Shown here: positions 37,181-48,854 of the stretch, piece after piece | How the letters are laid out: each line of letters begins with the position of its first letter | How positions within the stretch are numbered: the first letter of the stretch is position 1 | Position numbers and translations under genes: made by a program | Assembly: GCA_964017155.1 (NCBI GenBank) | Contig: OZ024861.1 | Span: forward strand, 15,161,326-15,225,325 | DNA: 64,000 bases | Reading direction: 5' to 3' | From: Oasisia sp. SBJ-2009 | Lineage: Eukaryota > Annelida > Polychaeta > Sabellida > Siboglinidae | The notes under the pieces: generated by a model | Database searches by the model: none | Told to the model about the DNA's origin: nothing | The model's input: only the letters and a program-made list of their open reading frames with translations

Positions 37181-39427
37181 ATGTGCACGGTGTCTAACAA
37201 AATTGAAACCAGCAGGCTCAATGCTTACATATGCCCACATTCCTTCACCCCACTGGCGTCAAAGACGCAAATCCCACCGCGATGCGGTCGAGATTACACT
37301 AAAGAAACTGGCATCTGTCGCCAGCATTCGGCTGCGCGGCACAGTAATGGCGGCAAACCGGAAGACGCGCCACAACATTACCGTGACGTCACGACGATAC
37401 GGCAGAGGCGCCATTTTCGTTCCCGGCGACGTCAAATTTCAAGATGACGACGCCTTTGATCTAAACAAACTGGGGGGGGGGGAGGCGCTTTCTTCCAATT
37501 TTACTTCGTTCCTTCAATGTTTTACTTGCGCTAGCCTATTTCGCAATAAGGTACATACACATAGGACTACAGTTGTGTTATGGTACGAAGGCCAGTGCGA
37601 TATTCGGGTACTTTTTCTGGACGATGCAAGTCAATGTGCGTGGGGTATAACACCGATTATATTCAACAATGTCAGACTCTCTCAATAGAGTTTTAGACCA
37701 AATATATCAGGCCTGCTGCTTCCGCGCGTATTAAAACCACTACACTACCCTACCCGCGCCTCTCGTAATGAAGTTTCAAACCTAGGAGCAATCGAGGTTG
37801 GCTTGCATTCTGCGCAAGTGCCTAATTCTTGTCGGAAATGGAACATAATATTCATATTCTTGTTCTCATTCACAGTACACTGTATATGGTGCATACAACT
37901 CTTCGATGAGTTGTCTCAAAGTCTCAAGCAGCTTTCCACCTATGCCTAGGCAAATCGACGTTTGGACAGTATCTAATTTAGCATTCGTACTGCTGAGCTT
38001 CAAACTACTACACTCAACGACAGAAGTTCCCTTCATTGTGTTGGCAGTGTACTCTCTGCGATCTGGAACTGTAAAACGTGTTAACGGCGACGCCACGAGG
38101 GCTGTATGCAGGCTGCGCAAAGATGTATCTGAAGCATTATATGCCATTCCATGCGATAACAGACGTTCGTTCGCATACAGTCTAGATTTACTCTGTATTG
38201 TAATACGCTTTGTAGGACGTACAATGTATGAAGCTAGCTCAACATCAATGATTATATGATGCCACCATTGCATGTTACCTGCTTTGTGGTTTCGTTTTCA
38301 TATTGAACTTGCGACATGTCTGCTCTTTGGTTTCAGGTCTTCCTATTTGAGACCGACGTGTGAGCGACACAGACCCTCTGAGAATGCGACGCGCGAGTAG
38401 TGATTAACCCCACGCATGTCTAGTATATCATTTCGTAGTTGTCTGGGTAGTTTGGAACAACCTTTGTTTTCTCGTATGGCTCTTCGCCATCGCTGTTATG
38501 TCTAGCCTTTGGCGTTATCTGTTTGTCGGCATTGCGCTCATGACATGGCCAAAGAGCTGGCCTGTTGGCACTGATGACTGTAGCATATGCTATTGTTTCC
38601 AAGGCAATGTATCAACATATGCATTCGAACTCCGTCACTACCTAGATACAAATCCGCGTGCCGAGATATGTGTGACTGCAATAAATATGGGTCTCAAAAC
38701 ATCGAATGATCTCTACACTTGTCTTTGAAGGAAGACATGTCAAATGCGTACCCTTGAGTTACACTATTGCAAAGAAAGAGGCACTTGTGTAGGTAGCCTT
38801 TGCATGCTGATTCCTAAGTATGCTGTTTTCAGTCGAGATGAATGCGTTGTGCTTGCTGTCATGACGGTCAAAGAATCATCTACTCAACTGTATTGAGTGG
38901 GTGTATGTGTACATGCGATAATGTGTGTGGCATTCGCCGCGCGAATGGTGCTGATGCATATCAGTGTTAATATACTTTCCGCGGTGCGATCCCGGCCTCT
39001 TACACAAGTTTCGTTTCATGTGCATTATTTTGCATCATATTTTGACAATGCGTGTCTTGAAATACATCATATAGCGTGAACAATAGCTCGATCAATCGTC
39101 TGAATAAAACGTTCCGATTGTGAGAACTGCAACATCAAAACTAATGTCCACTCGCACTAGCTGTGATACATGTATCGATGTCATGCTATCGTTGATTTGA
39201 TTCTCCCAGTGATCGGCCTACATTATCATCTACCTCAACATGTTATATGAAATAAATAACTTGATAAAAACAACGCTTCACCCACTGTCGAATGACTGTT
39301 CCGCGTCGCCAATCTTCACATCATCGGGCCTGGTCGGTCAGTAATGCTGCCAGAAATCTTCGGCCACGTGTCGCTGTATCTTCACCGGGCGCAGACACCT
39401 GAGAAAAAACAATAAAACAGCGTTACA
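37181..39427. repeat. Satellite unit 8
   Basis: 2,247 bp. CAAGATGACGACGCC and GTACGAAGGCCAG are shared with unit 10 only. Its last part has GTGTTAATATACTTTCC and GATCCCGGCCTC, also in unit 10. Confidence 0.95.
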
Positions 39428-41675
39428 ATGTACACGGTGTCTAACAAAATTGAAAACAGCAGGCTCAATGCTTACATATATGCCCACATTCCTTCACCCC
39501 ACTGGCGTCAAAGACGCAAATCCCACTGCGATGCGGTCGAGATTACACTAAAGAAACTGGCATCTGTCGCCAGCATTCGGCTGCGCGGCACAGTAATGGC
39601 GGCAAACCGGAAGACGCGCCACAACAATACCGTGACGTCACGACGATACGGCAGACGCGCCATTTTCGTTCCCGGCGACGTCAAATTTCAAGATGGCGAC
39701 GCCTTTGATCTAAACAAACTGGGGGGGGGGAGGCGCTTTCTTCCAATTTTACTTCGTTCTTTCAATGTTTTACTTGCGCTAGCCTATTTCGCAATAAGGT
39801 ACATACACATAGGACTACAGTTGTGTTATGGTACGACGGCCAGTGCGATATTCGGGTACTTTTTATGCACGATGCAAGTCAATGTGCGTGGGGTATAACA
39901 CCGATTATATTCAACAATGTCAGACTCTCTCAATAGAGTTTTAGACCAAATATATCAGGCCTGCTGCTTCCGCGCGTATTAAAACCACTACACTACCCTA
40001 CCCGCGCCTCTCGTAATGAAGTTTCAAACCTAGGAGCAATCGAGGTTGGCTTGCATTCTGCGCAAGTGCCTAATTCTTGTCGGAAATGGAACAGCATATT
40101 CATATTCTTGTTCTCATTCACAGTACACTGTATATGGTGCATACAACTCTTCGATGAGTTGTCTCAAAGTCTCAAGCAGCTTTCCACCTATGCCTAGGCA
40201 TATAGACGTTTGGACAGTATCTAATTTAGCATAAGTACTGCTGAGCTTCAAACTACTACACTCAACGACAGAAGTTCCCTTCATTGTGTTGGCAGTGTAC
40301 TCTCTGCGATCTGGAACTGTAAAACGTGTTAACGGCGACGCCACGAGGGCTGTATGCAGGCTGCGCAAAGATGTATCTGAAGCATTATATGCCATTCCAT
40401 GCGATAACAGACGTTCGTTCGCATACAGTCTAGATTTACTCTGTATTGTAATACGCTTTGTAGGACGTACAATGTATGAAGCTAGCTCAACATCAATGAT
40501 TATATGATGCCACCATTGCATGTTACCTGCTTTGTGGTTTCGTTTTCATATTGAACTTGCGACATGTCTGCTCTTTGGTTTCAGGTCTTCCTATTTGAGA
40601 CCGACGTGTGAGCGACACAGACCCTCTGAGAATGCGACGCGCGAGAAGTGATTAACCCCACGCATGTCTAGTATATCATTTCGTAGTTGTCTGGGTAGTT
40701 TGGAACAACCTTTGTTTTCTCGTATGGCTCTTCGCCATCGCTGTTATGTCTAGCCTTTGGCGTTATCTGTTTGTCGGCATTGCGCTCATGACATGGCCAA
40801 AGATCTGGCCTGTTGGCACTGATCACTGTAGCATATGCTATTGTTTCCAAGGCAATGTATCAACATATGCATTCGAACTCCGTCACTACCTAGATACAAA
40901 TCCGCGTGCCGAGATATGTGTGACTGCAATAAATATGGGTCTCAAAACATCGAATGATCTCTACACTTGTCTTTGAAGGAAGACATGTCAAATGCGTACC
41001 CTTGAGTTACACTATTGCAAAGAAAGAGGCACTTGTGTAGGTTGCCTTGGCATGCTGATTCCTAAGTATGCTGTTTCCAGTCGAGATGAATGCGTTGTGC
41101 TTGCTGTCATGACGGTCAAAGAATCATCTACTCAACTGTATTGAGTGGGTGTATGTGTACATGCGATAATGTGTGTGGCATTCGCCGCGCGAATGGTGCT
41201 TATGCATATCAGTGTTAAGATACTTTCCGCGGTGCGATCTCGACCTCTTACACAAGTCTCGTTTCATGTGCATTATTTTGCATCATATTTTGACATTGCG
41301 TATCTTGAAATACATCATATACCGTGAAAAATAGCTCGATCAATCGTCTGAGTAAAACGTTTCGATTGTGAGAACTGCAACATCAAAACTAATGTCCACT
41401 CGCACTAGCTGTGATACATGTATCGATGTCGTGCTATCATTGATTTGATTCTCCCAGAGATCGGCCTACATTATCATCTACCTCAACAGGTTATATAAAT
41501 AAAATAACTTGATAAAAACAACGCGTCACCCACTGTCGAATGACTGTTCCGCGTCGCCAATCTTCACATCATCGGGCCTGGTCGGTCAGTAATGCTGCCA
41601 GAAGTCGTCGGCCACGTGTCGCTGTATCTTCACCGGGCGCAGACACCTGAGAAAAAGCAATAAACCAGCGTTACA
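39428..41675. repeat. Satellite unit 9
   Basis: 2,248 bp, the counterpart of unit 7 (ATGTACACGG, ACATATATGCCC, GGCATATAGACG). Confidence 0.95.
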
Positions 41676-43926
41676 ATGTGCACGGTGTCTAACAAAATTG
41701 AAACCAGCAGGCTCAATGCTTACATATGCCCACATTCCTTCACCCCACTGGCGTCAAAGACGCAAATCCCACCGCGATGCGGTCGAGATTACACTAAAGA
41801 AACTGGCATCTGTCGCCAGCATTCGGCTGCGCGGCACAGTAATGGCGGCAAACCGGAAGACGCGCCACAACATTACCGTGACGTCACGACGATACGGCAG
41901 AGGCGCCATTTTCGTTCCCGGCGACGTCAAATTTCAAGATGACGACGCCTTTGATCTAAACAAACTGGGGGGGGGGGGAGGCGCTTTCTTCCAATTTTAC
42001 TTCGTTCCTTCAATGTTTTATTTGCGCTAGCCTATTTCGCAATAAGGTACATACACATAGGACTACAGTTGTGTTATGGTACGAAGGCCAGTGCGATATT
42101 CGGGTACTTTTTATGGACGATGCAAGTCAATGTGCGTGGGGTATAACACCGATTATATTCAACAATGTCAGACTCTCTCAATAGAGTTTTAGACCAAATA
42201 TACCAGGCCTGCTGCTTCCGCGCGTATTAAAACCACTACACTACCCTACCCGCGCCTCTCGTAATGAAGTTTCAAACCTAGGAGCAATCGAGGTTGGCTT
42301 GCATTCTGCGCAAGTGCCTAATTCTTGTCGGAAATGGAACATAATATTCATATTCTTGTTCTCATTCACAGTACACTGTATATGGTGCATACAACTCTTC
42401 GATGAGTTGTCTCAAAGTCTCAAGCAGCTTTCCACCTATGCCTAGGCAAATAGACGTTTGGACAGTATCTAATTTAGCATTCGTACTGCTGAGCTTCAAA
42501 CTACTACACTCAACGACAGAAGTTCCCTTCATTGTGTTGGCAGTGTACTCTCTGCGATCTGGAACTGTAAAACGTGTTAACGGCGACGCCACGAGGGCTG
42601 TATGCAGGCTGCGCAAAGATGTATCTGAAGCATTATATGCCATTCCATGCGATAACAGACGTTCGTTCGCATACAGTCTAGATTTACTCTGTATTGTAAT
42701 ACGCTTTGTAGGACGTACAATGTATGAAGCTAGCTCAACATCAATGATTATATGATGCCACCATTGCATGTTACCTGCTTTGTGGTTTCGTTTTCATATT
42801 GAACTTGCGACATGTCTGCTCTTTGGTTTCAGGTCTTCCTATTTGAGACCGACGTGTGAGCGACACAAACCCTCTGAGAATGCGACGCGCGAGTAGTGAT
42901 TAACCCCACGCATGTCTAGTATATCATTTCGTAGTTGTCTGGGTAGTTTGGAACAACCTTTGTTTTCTCGTATGGCTCTTCGCCATCGCTGTTATGTCTA
43001 GCCTTTGGCGTTATCTGTTTGTCGGCATTGCGCTCATGACATGGCCAAAGAGCTGGCCTGTTGGCACTGATCACTGTAGCATATGCTATTGTTTCCAAGG
43101 CAATGTATCAACATATGCATTCGAACTCCGTCACTACCTAGATACAAATCCGCGTGCCGAGATATGTGTGACTGCAATAAATATGGGTCTCAAAACATCG
43201 AATGATCTCTACACTTGTCTTTGAAGGAAGACATGTCAAATGCGTACCCTTGAGTTACACTATTGCAAAGAAAGAGGCACTTGTGTAGGTTGCCTTTGCA
43301 TGCTGATTCCTAAGTATGCTGTTTCCAGTCGAGATGAATGCGTTGTGCTTGCTGTCATGACGGTCAAAGAATCATCTACTCAACTGTATTGAGTGGGTGT
43401 ATGTGTACATGCGATAATGTGTGTGGCATTCGCCGCGCGAATGGTGCTGATGCATATCAGTGTTAATATACTTTCCGCGGTGCGATCCCGGCCTCTTACA
43501 CAAGTTTCGTTTCATGTGCATTATTTTGCATCATATTTTGACAATGCGTGTCTTGAAATACATCATATAGCGTGAACAATAGCTCGATCAATCGTCTGAA
43601 TAAAACGTTTCGATTGTGAGAACTGCAACATCAAAACTAATGTCCACTCGCACTAGCTGTGATACATGTATCGATGTCATGCTATCATTGATTTGATTCT
43701 CCCAGTGATCGGCCTACATTATCATCTACCTCACTCAACAGGTTATATAAATAAAATAACTTGATAAAACAACGCGTCACCCACTGTCGAATGACTGTTC
43801 CGCGTCGCCAATCTTCACATCATCGGGCCTGGTCGGTCAGTAATGCTGCCAGAAGTCGTCGGCCACGTGTCGCTGTATCTTCACCGGGCGCAGACACCTG
43901 AGAAAAAACAATAAAACAGCGTTACA
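41676..43926. repeat. Satellite unit 10
   Basis: 2,251 bp, the counterpart of unit 8. G tract of about 12. Confidence 0.95.
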
Positions 43927-44099
43927 ATGAACACGGTGTCTAACAAAATTGAAAACAGCAGGCTCAATGCTTACATATGCCCACATTCCTTCAACCCACT
44001 GGCGTCAAAGACGCAAATCCCACCGCGATGCGGTCGAGATTACACTAAAGAAACTGGCATCTGTCGCCAGCATTCGGCTGCGCGGCAAAGTAATGGGGG
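43927..44099. repeat. Satellite unit 11, left part (split by transposon)
   Basis: First 173 bp of a unit, ending TAATG plus GGGG. It continues at 55,991. The two parts sum to ~2,253 bp after removing one 4-bp duplication, equal to one unit. Confidence 0.95.
44096..44099. other. Target-site duplication, left (GGGG)
   Basis: Intact satellite units read TAATG-GCGG-CAAAC here. On this side the 4 bases are GGGG, one mismatch from the right copy. Confidence 0.65.
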
Positions 44100-44137
44100 T
44101 GTGGTGGTCCACGTTTCGACCAGTCCAGGATTCGACC
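44100..44137 (+). repeat. Terminal inverted repeat, left
   Basis: Starts TGTGGTGGTCCACG and continues TTTCGACCAGTCCAGGATTC. It matches the right end read in reverse, with two base differences and a one-base gap. Confidence 0.85.
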
Positions 44138-44192
44138 GAAACTGGGACCGCGACGGTAGCGGTCCCAGTTTCGACCCAGTCCAGGATTCGCC
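44137..44192. repeat. Subterminal hairpin and second copy of the terminus
   Basis: CGAAACTGGGACCGC (about 44,137) pairs with GCGGTCCCAGTTTCG (about 44,159) around a 7-base loop. The second arm leads into CCAGTCCAGGATTCG, a second copy of the terminal repeat. This inner copy resembles the right terminus more than the outer left one does. Confidence 0.8.
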
Positions 44193-44463
44193 TTTGTTAC
44201 TAACGTAGTTTCCGTTAGTAATACGTCAAATATTGAAATAATATTGTCATCACGCACATCTTAAATAAAAATAGATAAACTTATGTGATCATTTTCACTC
44301 ACTCGAACGTGTTGTGTTATTTAGAGCGTTATTTTCGTCAGTCGAGGTTATAATTAGTATCGAGGCTACATCATTAGAAGGCGCGTGGCGCTGTCTATAT
44401 GCACAGCCGCGGTGTCCTGCTTCGTTTTCTTGGGAGATGGCTATTTGCTACCCCTCCACTGCA
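44193..44463. other. Ginger left flank, no gene seen
   Basis: Non-coding sequence between the left terminus and an AT-rich tandem region. Confidence 0.4.
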
Positions 44464-44940
44464 GACTTTTCTAGAGATTTTACAGGACTTTGGTTTTCTC
44501 TATAATATTTTAGATTTGTCTATGTTATTATAAATTCTATAGAATTTACAATAGATTTTTGAGGTCTATCGTTTTGTATAGTAAACTATAGATTTTCTAT
44601 AAAATTCAAGGGGTCTATTGGTTTATAAAGAATATTTTATAGAAAACTATAGATTTTGCTATAGATTTTTCTATAGATTTTATGGGGTCTGTTGTCTTAC
44701 ACACAAAAAGTGTAGATTTTTATAGAAAACTACAGATTTTTCTATAGATTTTACAGGGCCTATAGTTTTCTATAAAATTCTACAGACTTTCCAATTGATT
44801 TTACCAGGCCTACAGTTTTCTACAAAATTTATCGATTTGTCTAAAGAAGTTTTCTATATAATTCTATAGGAAATGATAGATTTTCTATAGAATTCATGGG
44901 GTCGTTTTCTAATGAATATTCTATATAAAACTACGCATTC
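44464..44940. repeat. Degenerate TATAGATTTTCTATA tandem region
   Basis: Repeated self-complementary segments such as CTATAGATTTT and TTTTCTATAGAA, with recurring (A/G)GG(G/C)(T/C)CTA, at a period of roughly 60 bp. Confidence 0.7.
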
Positions 44941-44988
44941 ATGATATACATAATATATACTTTTATTACATATGTATAATAAATACAT

Positions 44989-44989
<1 letters not shown>

Positions 44990-45060
<71 letters not shown>
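44990..45060. repeat. (TA)n microsatellite
   Basis: Pure TA run of about 70 bp inside the transposon. Confidence 0.95.
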
Positions 45061-45064
<4 letters not shown>

Positions 45065-45954
45065 CTATGTAATGATAGTGCATGCATACGTAAAATTGTT
45101 AACAATGAATGGCCGGAACATAATATTTATTCCAGATGCATGTGCACTAACAGGTGGTATTGTAGTCAATCTTAATTACACTTGGTAATATATGATTTGT
45201 TAGCCTAGCAGACAAGCTTCATATAGTATGATTGATTTTTCTCTGGGGCGTTATACTTACAACAGAAGTAGCTATGTTTATAACGAAATACAGTTATTAT
45301 ACATGTAATTATTAATTAGCCCAGAATGTTCACTGCTGAATTACTACCAAATACAATGATATATAATACATTAATAGTTGAATATTCCATAACATACTTA
45401 TCATTTGATATTACTAATCACGATAAACAAGATTAAAATGTCATCTTTAAACACCATTGCTAATAAAAAAATACTGAAATAGCCATCCGTGCTGCGACTC
45501 AGGGTGTTGTGTGATAGCAGTTACATTATTTACATTTCATAATGTCCATTCACATACATAACACGTTTACATACATGAACATTGTGAAATAATACATGTA
45601 TTATGATGTATAATATATTTTAATATTTTTCATTAAATGTGTTGTAGCAATGCAGCAACATAGAAACTGAATTATGACTATCTTTAAGAATAAACATTCC
45701 ACACGACTTTAATGTGTCATAACAGCATTAGAACCACACATGTGAAAAGTGATTAATGATCATTTGAACTTTTCAAACACAATTAAAGGATTGCTTATTC
45801 GATACGAACAAGTTCCAAGAAAAGACACTCACATGTGATGCACACCAAATGTCTAGATACCAGCATCACTGTTTGAACTGAACAACACTCAATAAAAATG
45901 ATTCGTCCATCTCAAATCTTTGTCAAATTGCAAACATACAACTTGTTAGCCACA
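45061..45954. other. Ginger 3' non-coding region
   Basis: A+T-rich sequence downstream of the integrase stop codon (reverse strand). I find no second gene. Confidence 0.4.
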
Positions 45955-46813
45955 TTAATGACCGACCGACCGACCGACCGACCGACCGACCGACCGACCG
46001 ACCGACCGACCGACCGACCGACCGACCGACCGACCGACCGACCGACCGACCGACCGACCGACCGACCGACCGACCGACCGACCGACCGACCGACCGACCG
46101 ACCGACCGACCGACCGACCGACCGACCGACCGACCGACCGACCGACCGACCGACCGACCGACCGACCGACCGACCGACCGACCGACCGACCGACCGACCG
46201 ACCGACCGACCGACCGACCGACCGACCGACCGACCGACCGACCGACCGACCGACCGACCGACCGACCGACCGACCGACCGACCGACCGACCGACCGACCG
46301 ACCGACCGACCGACCGACCAACGTAACGTAGGTGGCCTCGTTGTGTTGGCGGTTGTCACAGCAGACGTAGGTGGCCTCGTTGTGTTGGCGGTTGTCACAG
46401 CAGACGTAGGTGGCCTCGTTGTGTTGGCGGTTGTCACAGCAGACGTAGGTGGCCTCGTTGTGTTGGCGGTTGTCACAGCAGACGTAGGTGGCCTCGTTGT
46501 GTTGGCGGTTGTCACAGCAGACGTAGGTGGCCTCGTTGTGTTGGCGGTTGTCACAGCAGACGTAGGTGGCCTCGTTGTGTTGGCGGTTGTCACAGCAGAC
46601 GTAGGTGGCCTCGTTGTGTTGGCGGTTGTCACAGCAGACGTAAGTGGCCTCGTTGTATTGGCGGTTGTCACAGCAGACGTAGGTGGCCTTGTGGTGTTGG
46701 CGGTTGCTGGAGCACTGTAGGGTTTTAGCTGTTCATTCACGACCTTGGTTTTCAGACGAGTACCGCCTGTGCTGGCCAATAACACCTGGTAATTGTCACC
46801 AATCTGTGTGATT
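45955..46813 (-). CDS. Integrase exon 10: C-terminal GPY-type end plus repetitive tail
   Basis: Acceptor TTTTTCAATGCAG precedes the exon. The frame ITQIGDNYQVLLASTGG, then LKTKVVNEQLKPY, is the normal C-terminal segment of gypsy/Ginger integrases and joins exon 8 in phase (GPYR-ITQIG). After QLKPY the frame does not stop. It continues through ten 13-residue repeats (TTRPPTSAVTTAN type) and about 120 residues of SVGR repeats to a TAA at the exon end. The core assignment is secure. Whether the tail is translated, or the gene ends by splicing before it, cannot be seen. Confidence 0.72.
45960..46318. repeat. (ACCG)n microsatellite, ~90 copies
   Basis: Perfect tetranucleotide array, open in every frame. 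On the reverse strand it reads SVGR in phase with the integrase C-terminus. Confidence 0.98.
46326..46714 (-). repeat. 39-bp coding minisatellite, ten units
   Basis: Units start at 46,326 and every 39 bp thereafter. The core is GTAGGTGGCCTCGTTGTGTT, followed by GGCGGTTGTCACAGCAG. The length is a multiple of three, so the reverse-strand integrase frame is preserved (13 residues per unit). The last two units diverge most and adjoin the integrase core. Confidence 0.97.
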
Positions 46814-47203
46814 CTGCATTGAAAAAGAAAAGGACGATGTATAGCAAATTATCTTTATATGTTGAAGAAGTTTGGTTCTCAGCAGCATAACATGAACATA
46901 ATGAGTTTAATCCTGCAAACACATGCATAGATCATTGTAACCTTACTACAAACCAGTCTTTGTCTGCATTAACCCATGACGGTTTGATCTCTTCTCCTTG
47001 AAACCATGACCTGTCATACAATGTCCTACAATGTAAAAAAACGTATAATATTTATTAGAATACTATTCAATTAAAACACACTATAAATACAGCATAAAAT
47101 AAGCATGTTTCATAATTAATATCAATGCATGTATTACACCAGATTAATAATATATTCAGGATCATTAGAGATTTCAATTAAGACATACATTTGAATTAAT
47201 TAC

Positions 47204-47245
47204 CTGTAGGGACCTGTCCACTGCGGCCCAAACTTGCCACCCCTT
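47204..47245 (-). CDS. Integrase exon 8: GGKFGPQWTGPY segment
   Basis: 42 bp between acceptor TCAGTGCAG and donor GTAATT. It encodes RGGKFGPQWTGPY, the K/R-G-G-K-x-x-P-x-W-x-G-P-Y segment that precedes the C-terminal strands in gypsy-like integrases. Exit phase 2 matches exon 10. Its entry phase (2) does not match the exit phase (0) of exon 7, so an exon is missing between them. Confidence 0.72.
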
Positions 47246-47505
47246 CTGCACTGATTCCTCATATTCTATGTATGAATAGGTTTCATGCATTAATTGAAAC
47301 ATGGCTGAATATTTATTAGATAAATAAACATGATTTTTAGAATGAACAACGTTTCAATGAAATGAGTAGTATAGCATTTTGAGCAGTCATATGTACCGAA
47401 TTCTATATAACACAAAGAACTACGCTGTGCTCTATTCATAGCAAGGTGATTACAAACATCACAACAATTATTATATCAGGACAGTTGTTAATAAGTTGTA
47501 CCTAC
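47246..47505 (-). other. Gap where a linker exon is expected
   Basis: Related integrases have a basic segment of about 40 residues ending in a VGDxVLLKN-like motif between the parts encoded by exons 7 and 8. No reading frame in these 260 bases resembles it, and phases show that at least one exon is absent. It may have been deleted in this copy. Confidence 0.5.
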
Positions 47506-47616
47506 CTTCTCGTGCACCATTGGGATTTGTTGCACAAGACGCTCCTGGTATGCGTCCACCTCCTCCTCAGTATACCTCGGAATGTCAACATGGGTGTCCA
47601 TGTCAACAACGTCCAT
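47506..47616 (-). CDS. Integrase exon 7: acidic linker
   Basis: 37 codons between acceptor TTACATAG and donor GTAGGT, phase 0 at both ends. It encodes an acidic stretch with RYTEEEVDAYQERLV. It follows the RLPTE end of exon 6, as in integrases where a variable linker follows the HPRLP motif. Confidence 0.72.
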
Positions 47617-47959
47617 CTATGTAATAACACAAAAGAGGAAATATAATGGTCAGTTGAGAATATAAGCTTACTCTTTCATCTGTAATTAAATAACTAAACA
47701 ACACTATATCAGTGTTTTGGTTTAATACATCGCTATTTGGTATAAGGTCGTTCGGTAGATGAGACTTCACTGATTAATCAAAGGAAGAGAATGAACACAG
47801 CAATGTACACACTATACTAATAGTAATGCCACCCTAAAGCATGTTAACACGTAAACAAATGTGCAAAATGTGTAGAAGGAAAGTACTCAACATACACACC
47901 ATCTTTACATTAGAAACATCATAACTAGCTACACTAAAGGAGAGTTATGTTATAATCAC
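47617..47959 (-). other. Intron 6
   Basis: Non-coding sequence between exons 7 and 6, starting GTGATT and ending TTACATAG on the reverse strand. Confidence 0.6.
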
Positions 47960-48131
47960 CTCCGTAGGTAGACGTGGATGTCGGTTGAACATTAAGAAGA
48001 AAGGTGTACATTTTGTGGAGCGCTGTCTCTGTGTGTGGATACTGAAGGCCACTTCCTCCAGGTACTCATCCCAGTCTACCTGGTGCTCACTCGCGAGCTT
48101 GCTTAGTCTCGTCTTCAGTGTCTGGTTGGTC
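47960..48131 (-). CDS. Integrase exon 6: end of catalytic core
   Basis: Encodes TNQTLKTRLSKLASEHQVDW, then YLEEVAFSIHTQRQRSTKCT, and finally PFFLMFNRHPRLP. This is the helix following the catalytic Glu and the conserved TPF-x-L-x-x-x-R-x-P-x-LP motif of gypsy-like integrases. Acceptor CTGTTTTAG, donor GTGATT. Its first base completes the Arg codon begun in exon 5. Confidence 0.85.
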
Positions 48132-48404
48132 CTAAAACAGGTTTAACTTGTTATGTGATCAAAACAGTTCCAGGTATGTACAAAACGGACTGTATTAGTA
48201 CAGTGTATGCCGATATGCAATTCTAGCAATTGCATACAATGGAAACATAGACAGAAAATAATTATGGACTTGATAAAAGTCTAAATATTCACAGTAAAAT
48301 TATGATTATAACATTAATGGGCAACTCATAATCCATGAGCATTATTGAACTACTTCAACAAAACTAACATAACTGACTACATGATGTACTGGTAGTGGTA
48401 GCAC

Positions 48405-48545
48405 CTTTCATCCAGTCCATTAGTCTGTGGATGATAAGCAGCTGTTATCATGCGTTTTATGTCAAACTTCTTTGCCAGATCATCATTCAACTTGTTGACA
48501 AATTCTCTGCCCTGGTCTGAGAGTAGTTTTGTGGGGGCACCATAC
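48405..48545 (-). CDS. Integrase exon 5: second Asp and Glu of the DDE triad
   Basis: Encodes YGAPTKLLSDQGREFVN and then AAYHPQTNGLDE. The Asp in SDQG and the Glu in GLDE are separated by exactly 35 residues, the D-35-E spacing of this integrase family. Acceptor GTTTTACAG, donor GTGCTA. Phases agree with exons 4 and 6. Confidence 0.9.
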
Positions 48546-48854
48546 CTGTAAAACAAAAGGACGTTTTGACATATTTACACATGTTATAATACCTACTTTA
48601 GTGAAGAAAAAAGACACTACAAAGTATCAGTGATTCTCAATTGTCTTAAGATAAACTATATGTAGCACTACTATAGTTTATATGTATTTAATATCTCCAA
48701 TCAATGTAGTTGCTTGCTTACTTTGTTCATTTAATCAATGTTTACTTTAATTGTAAACATATTTAATATTTACCTACAATTCTACAAGTTTAATTTATCT
48801 GGGAAAAGGGTATATCCTGCTGAAATAAACTTAAACATGCAGTAGTAATCATAC

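Larger units (their letters stand above)
19877..44099. repeat. ~2.25-kb satellite array, left segment
   Basis: Head-to-tail copies of a 2,241-2,251-bp unit, highly similar throughout. Copy boundaries are placed at the anchor ATG(T/A)(G/A)CACGGTGTCTAACA. The segment has one partial copy, ten full copies and the first 173 bp of a twelfth. Two subfamilies differ at fixed sites: GATAAAAGACG or GATAACAGACG, ATGTAGCTAGC or ATGAAGCTAGC, and GATGCGACCATTGCC or GATGCCACCATTGCA. The first copies are of the first type and those from about 26 to 44 kb of the second. No rRNA, snRNA, tRNA or histone gene is recognised in the unit. Confidence 0.97.

Noticed and set aside
20529..43224. Recurrent open frames of 60-155 codons in the satellite units
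   Set aside because: They overlap each other on both strands. Copies differ by stop codons (TTTGAAGG versus TTTCAAGG near 57,370) and by amino-acid changes such as Asp/Tyr and Ile/Phe, and no domain is recognised. I see no sign of selection on a protein.
46326..46714. CRISPR-like regularly spaced array
   Set aside because: The units are directly adjacent copies of one 39-bp sequence without variable spacers, in a eukaryotic setting.
46947..47025. Exon-like segment LYDRSWFQGEEIKPSWV on the reverse strand between exons 8 and 10
   Set aside because: It has an acceptor-like TACATTGTAG and a donor-like GTAAGG, but its length (79 bp) breaks the frame into exon 10, whereas exon 8 joins exon 10 directly in phase and gives the expected GPYRITQIGDNYQVLL.
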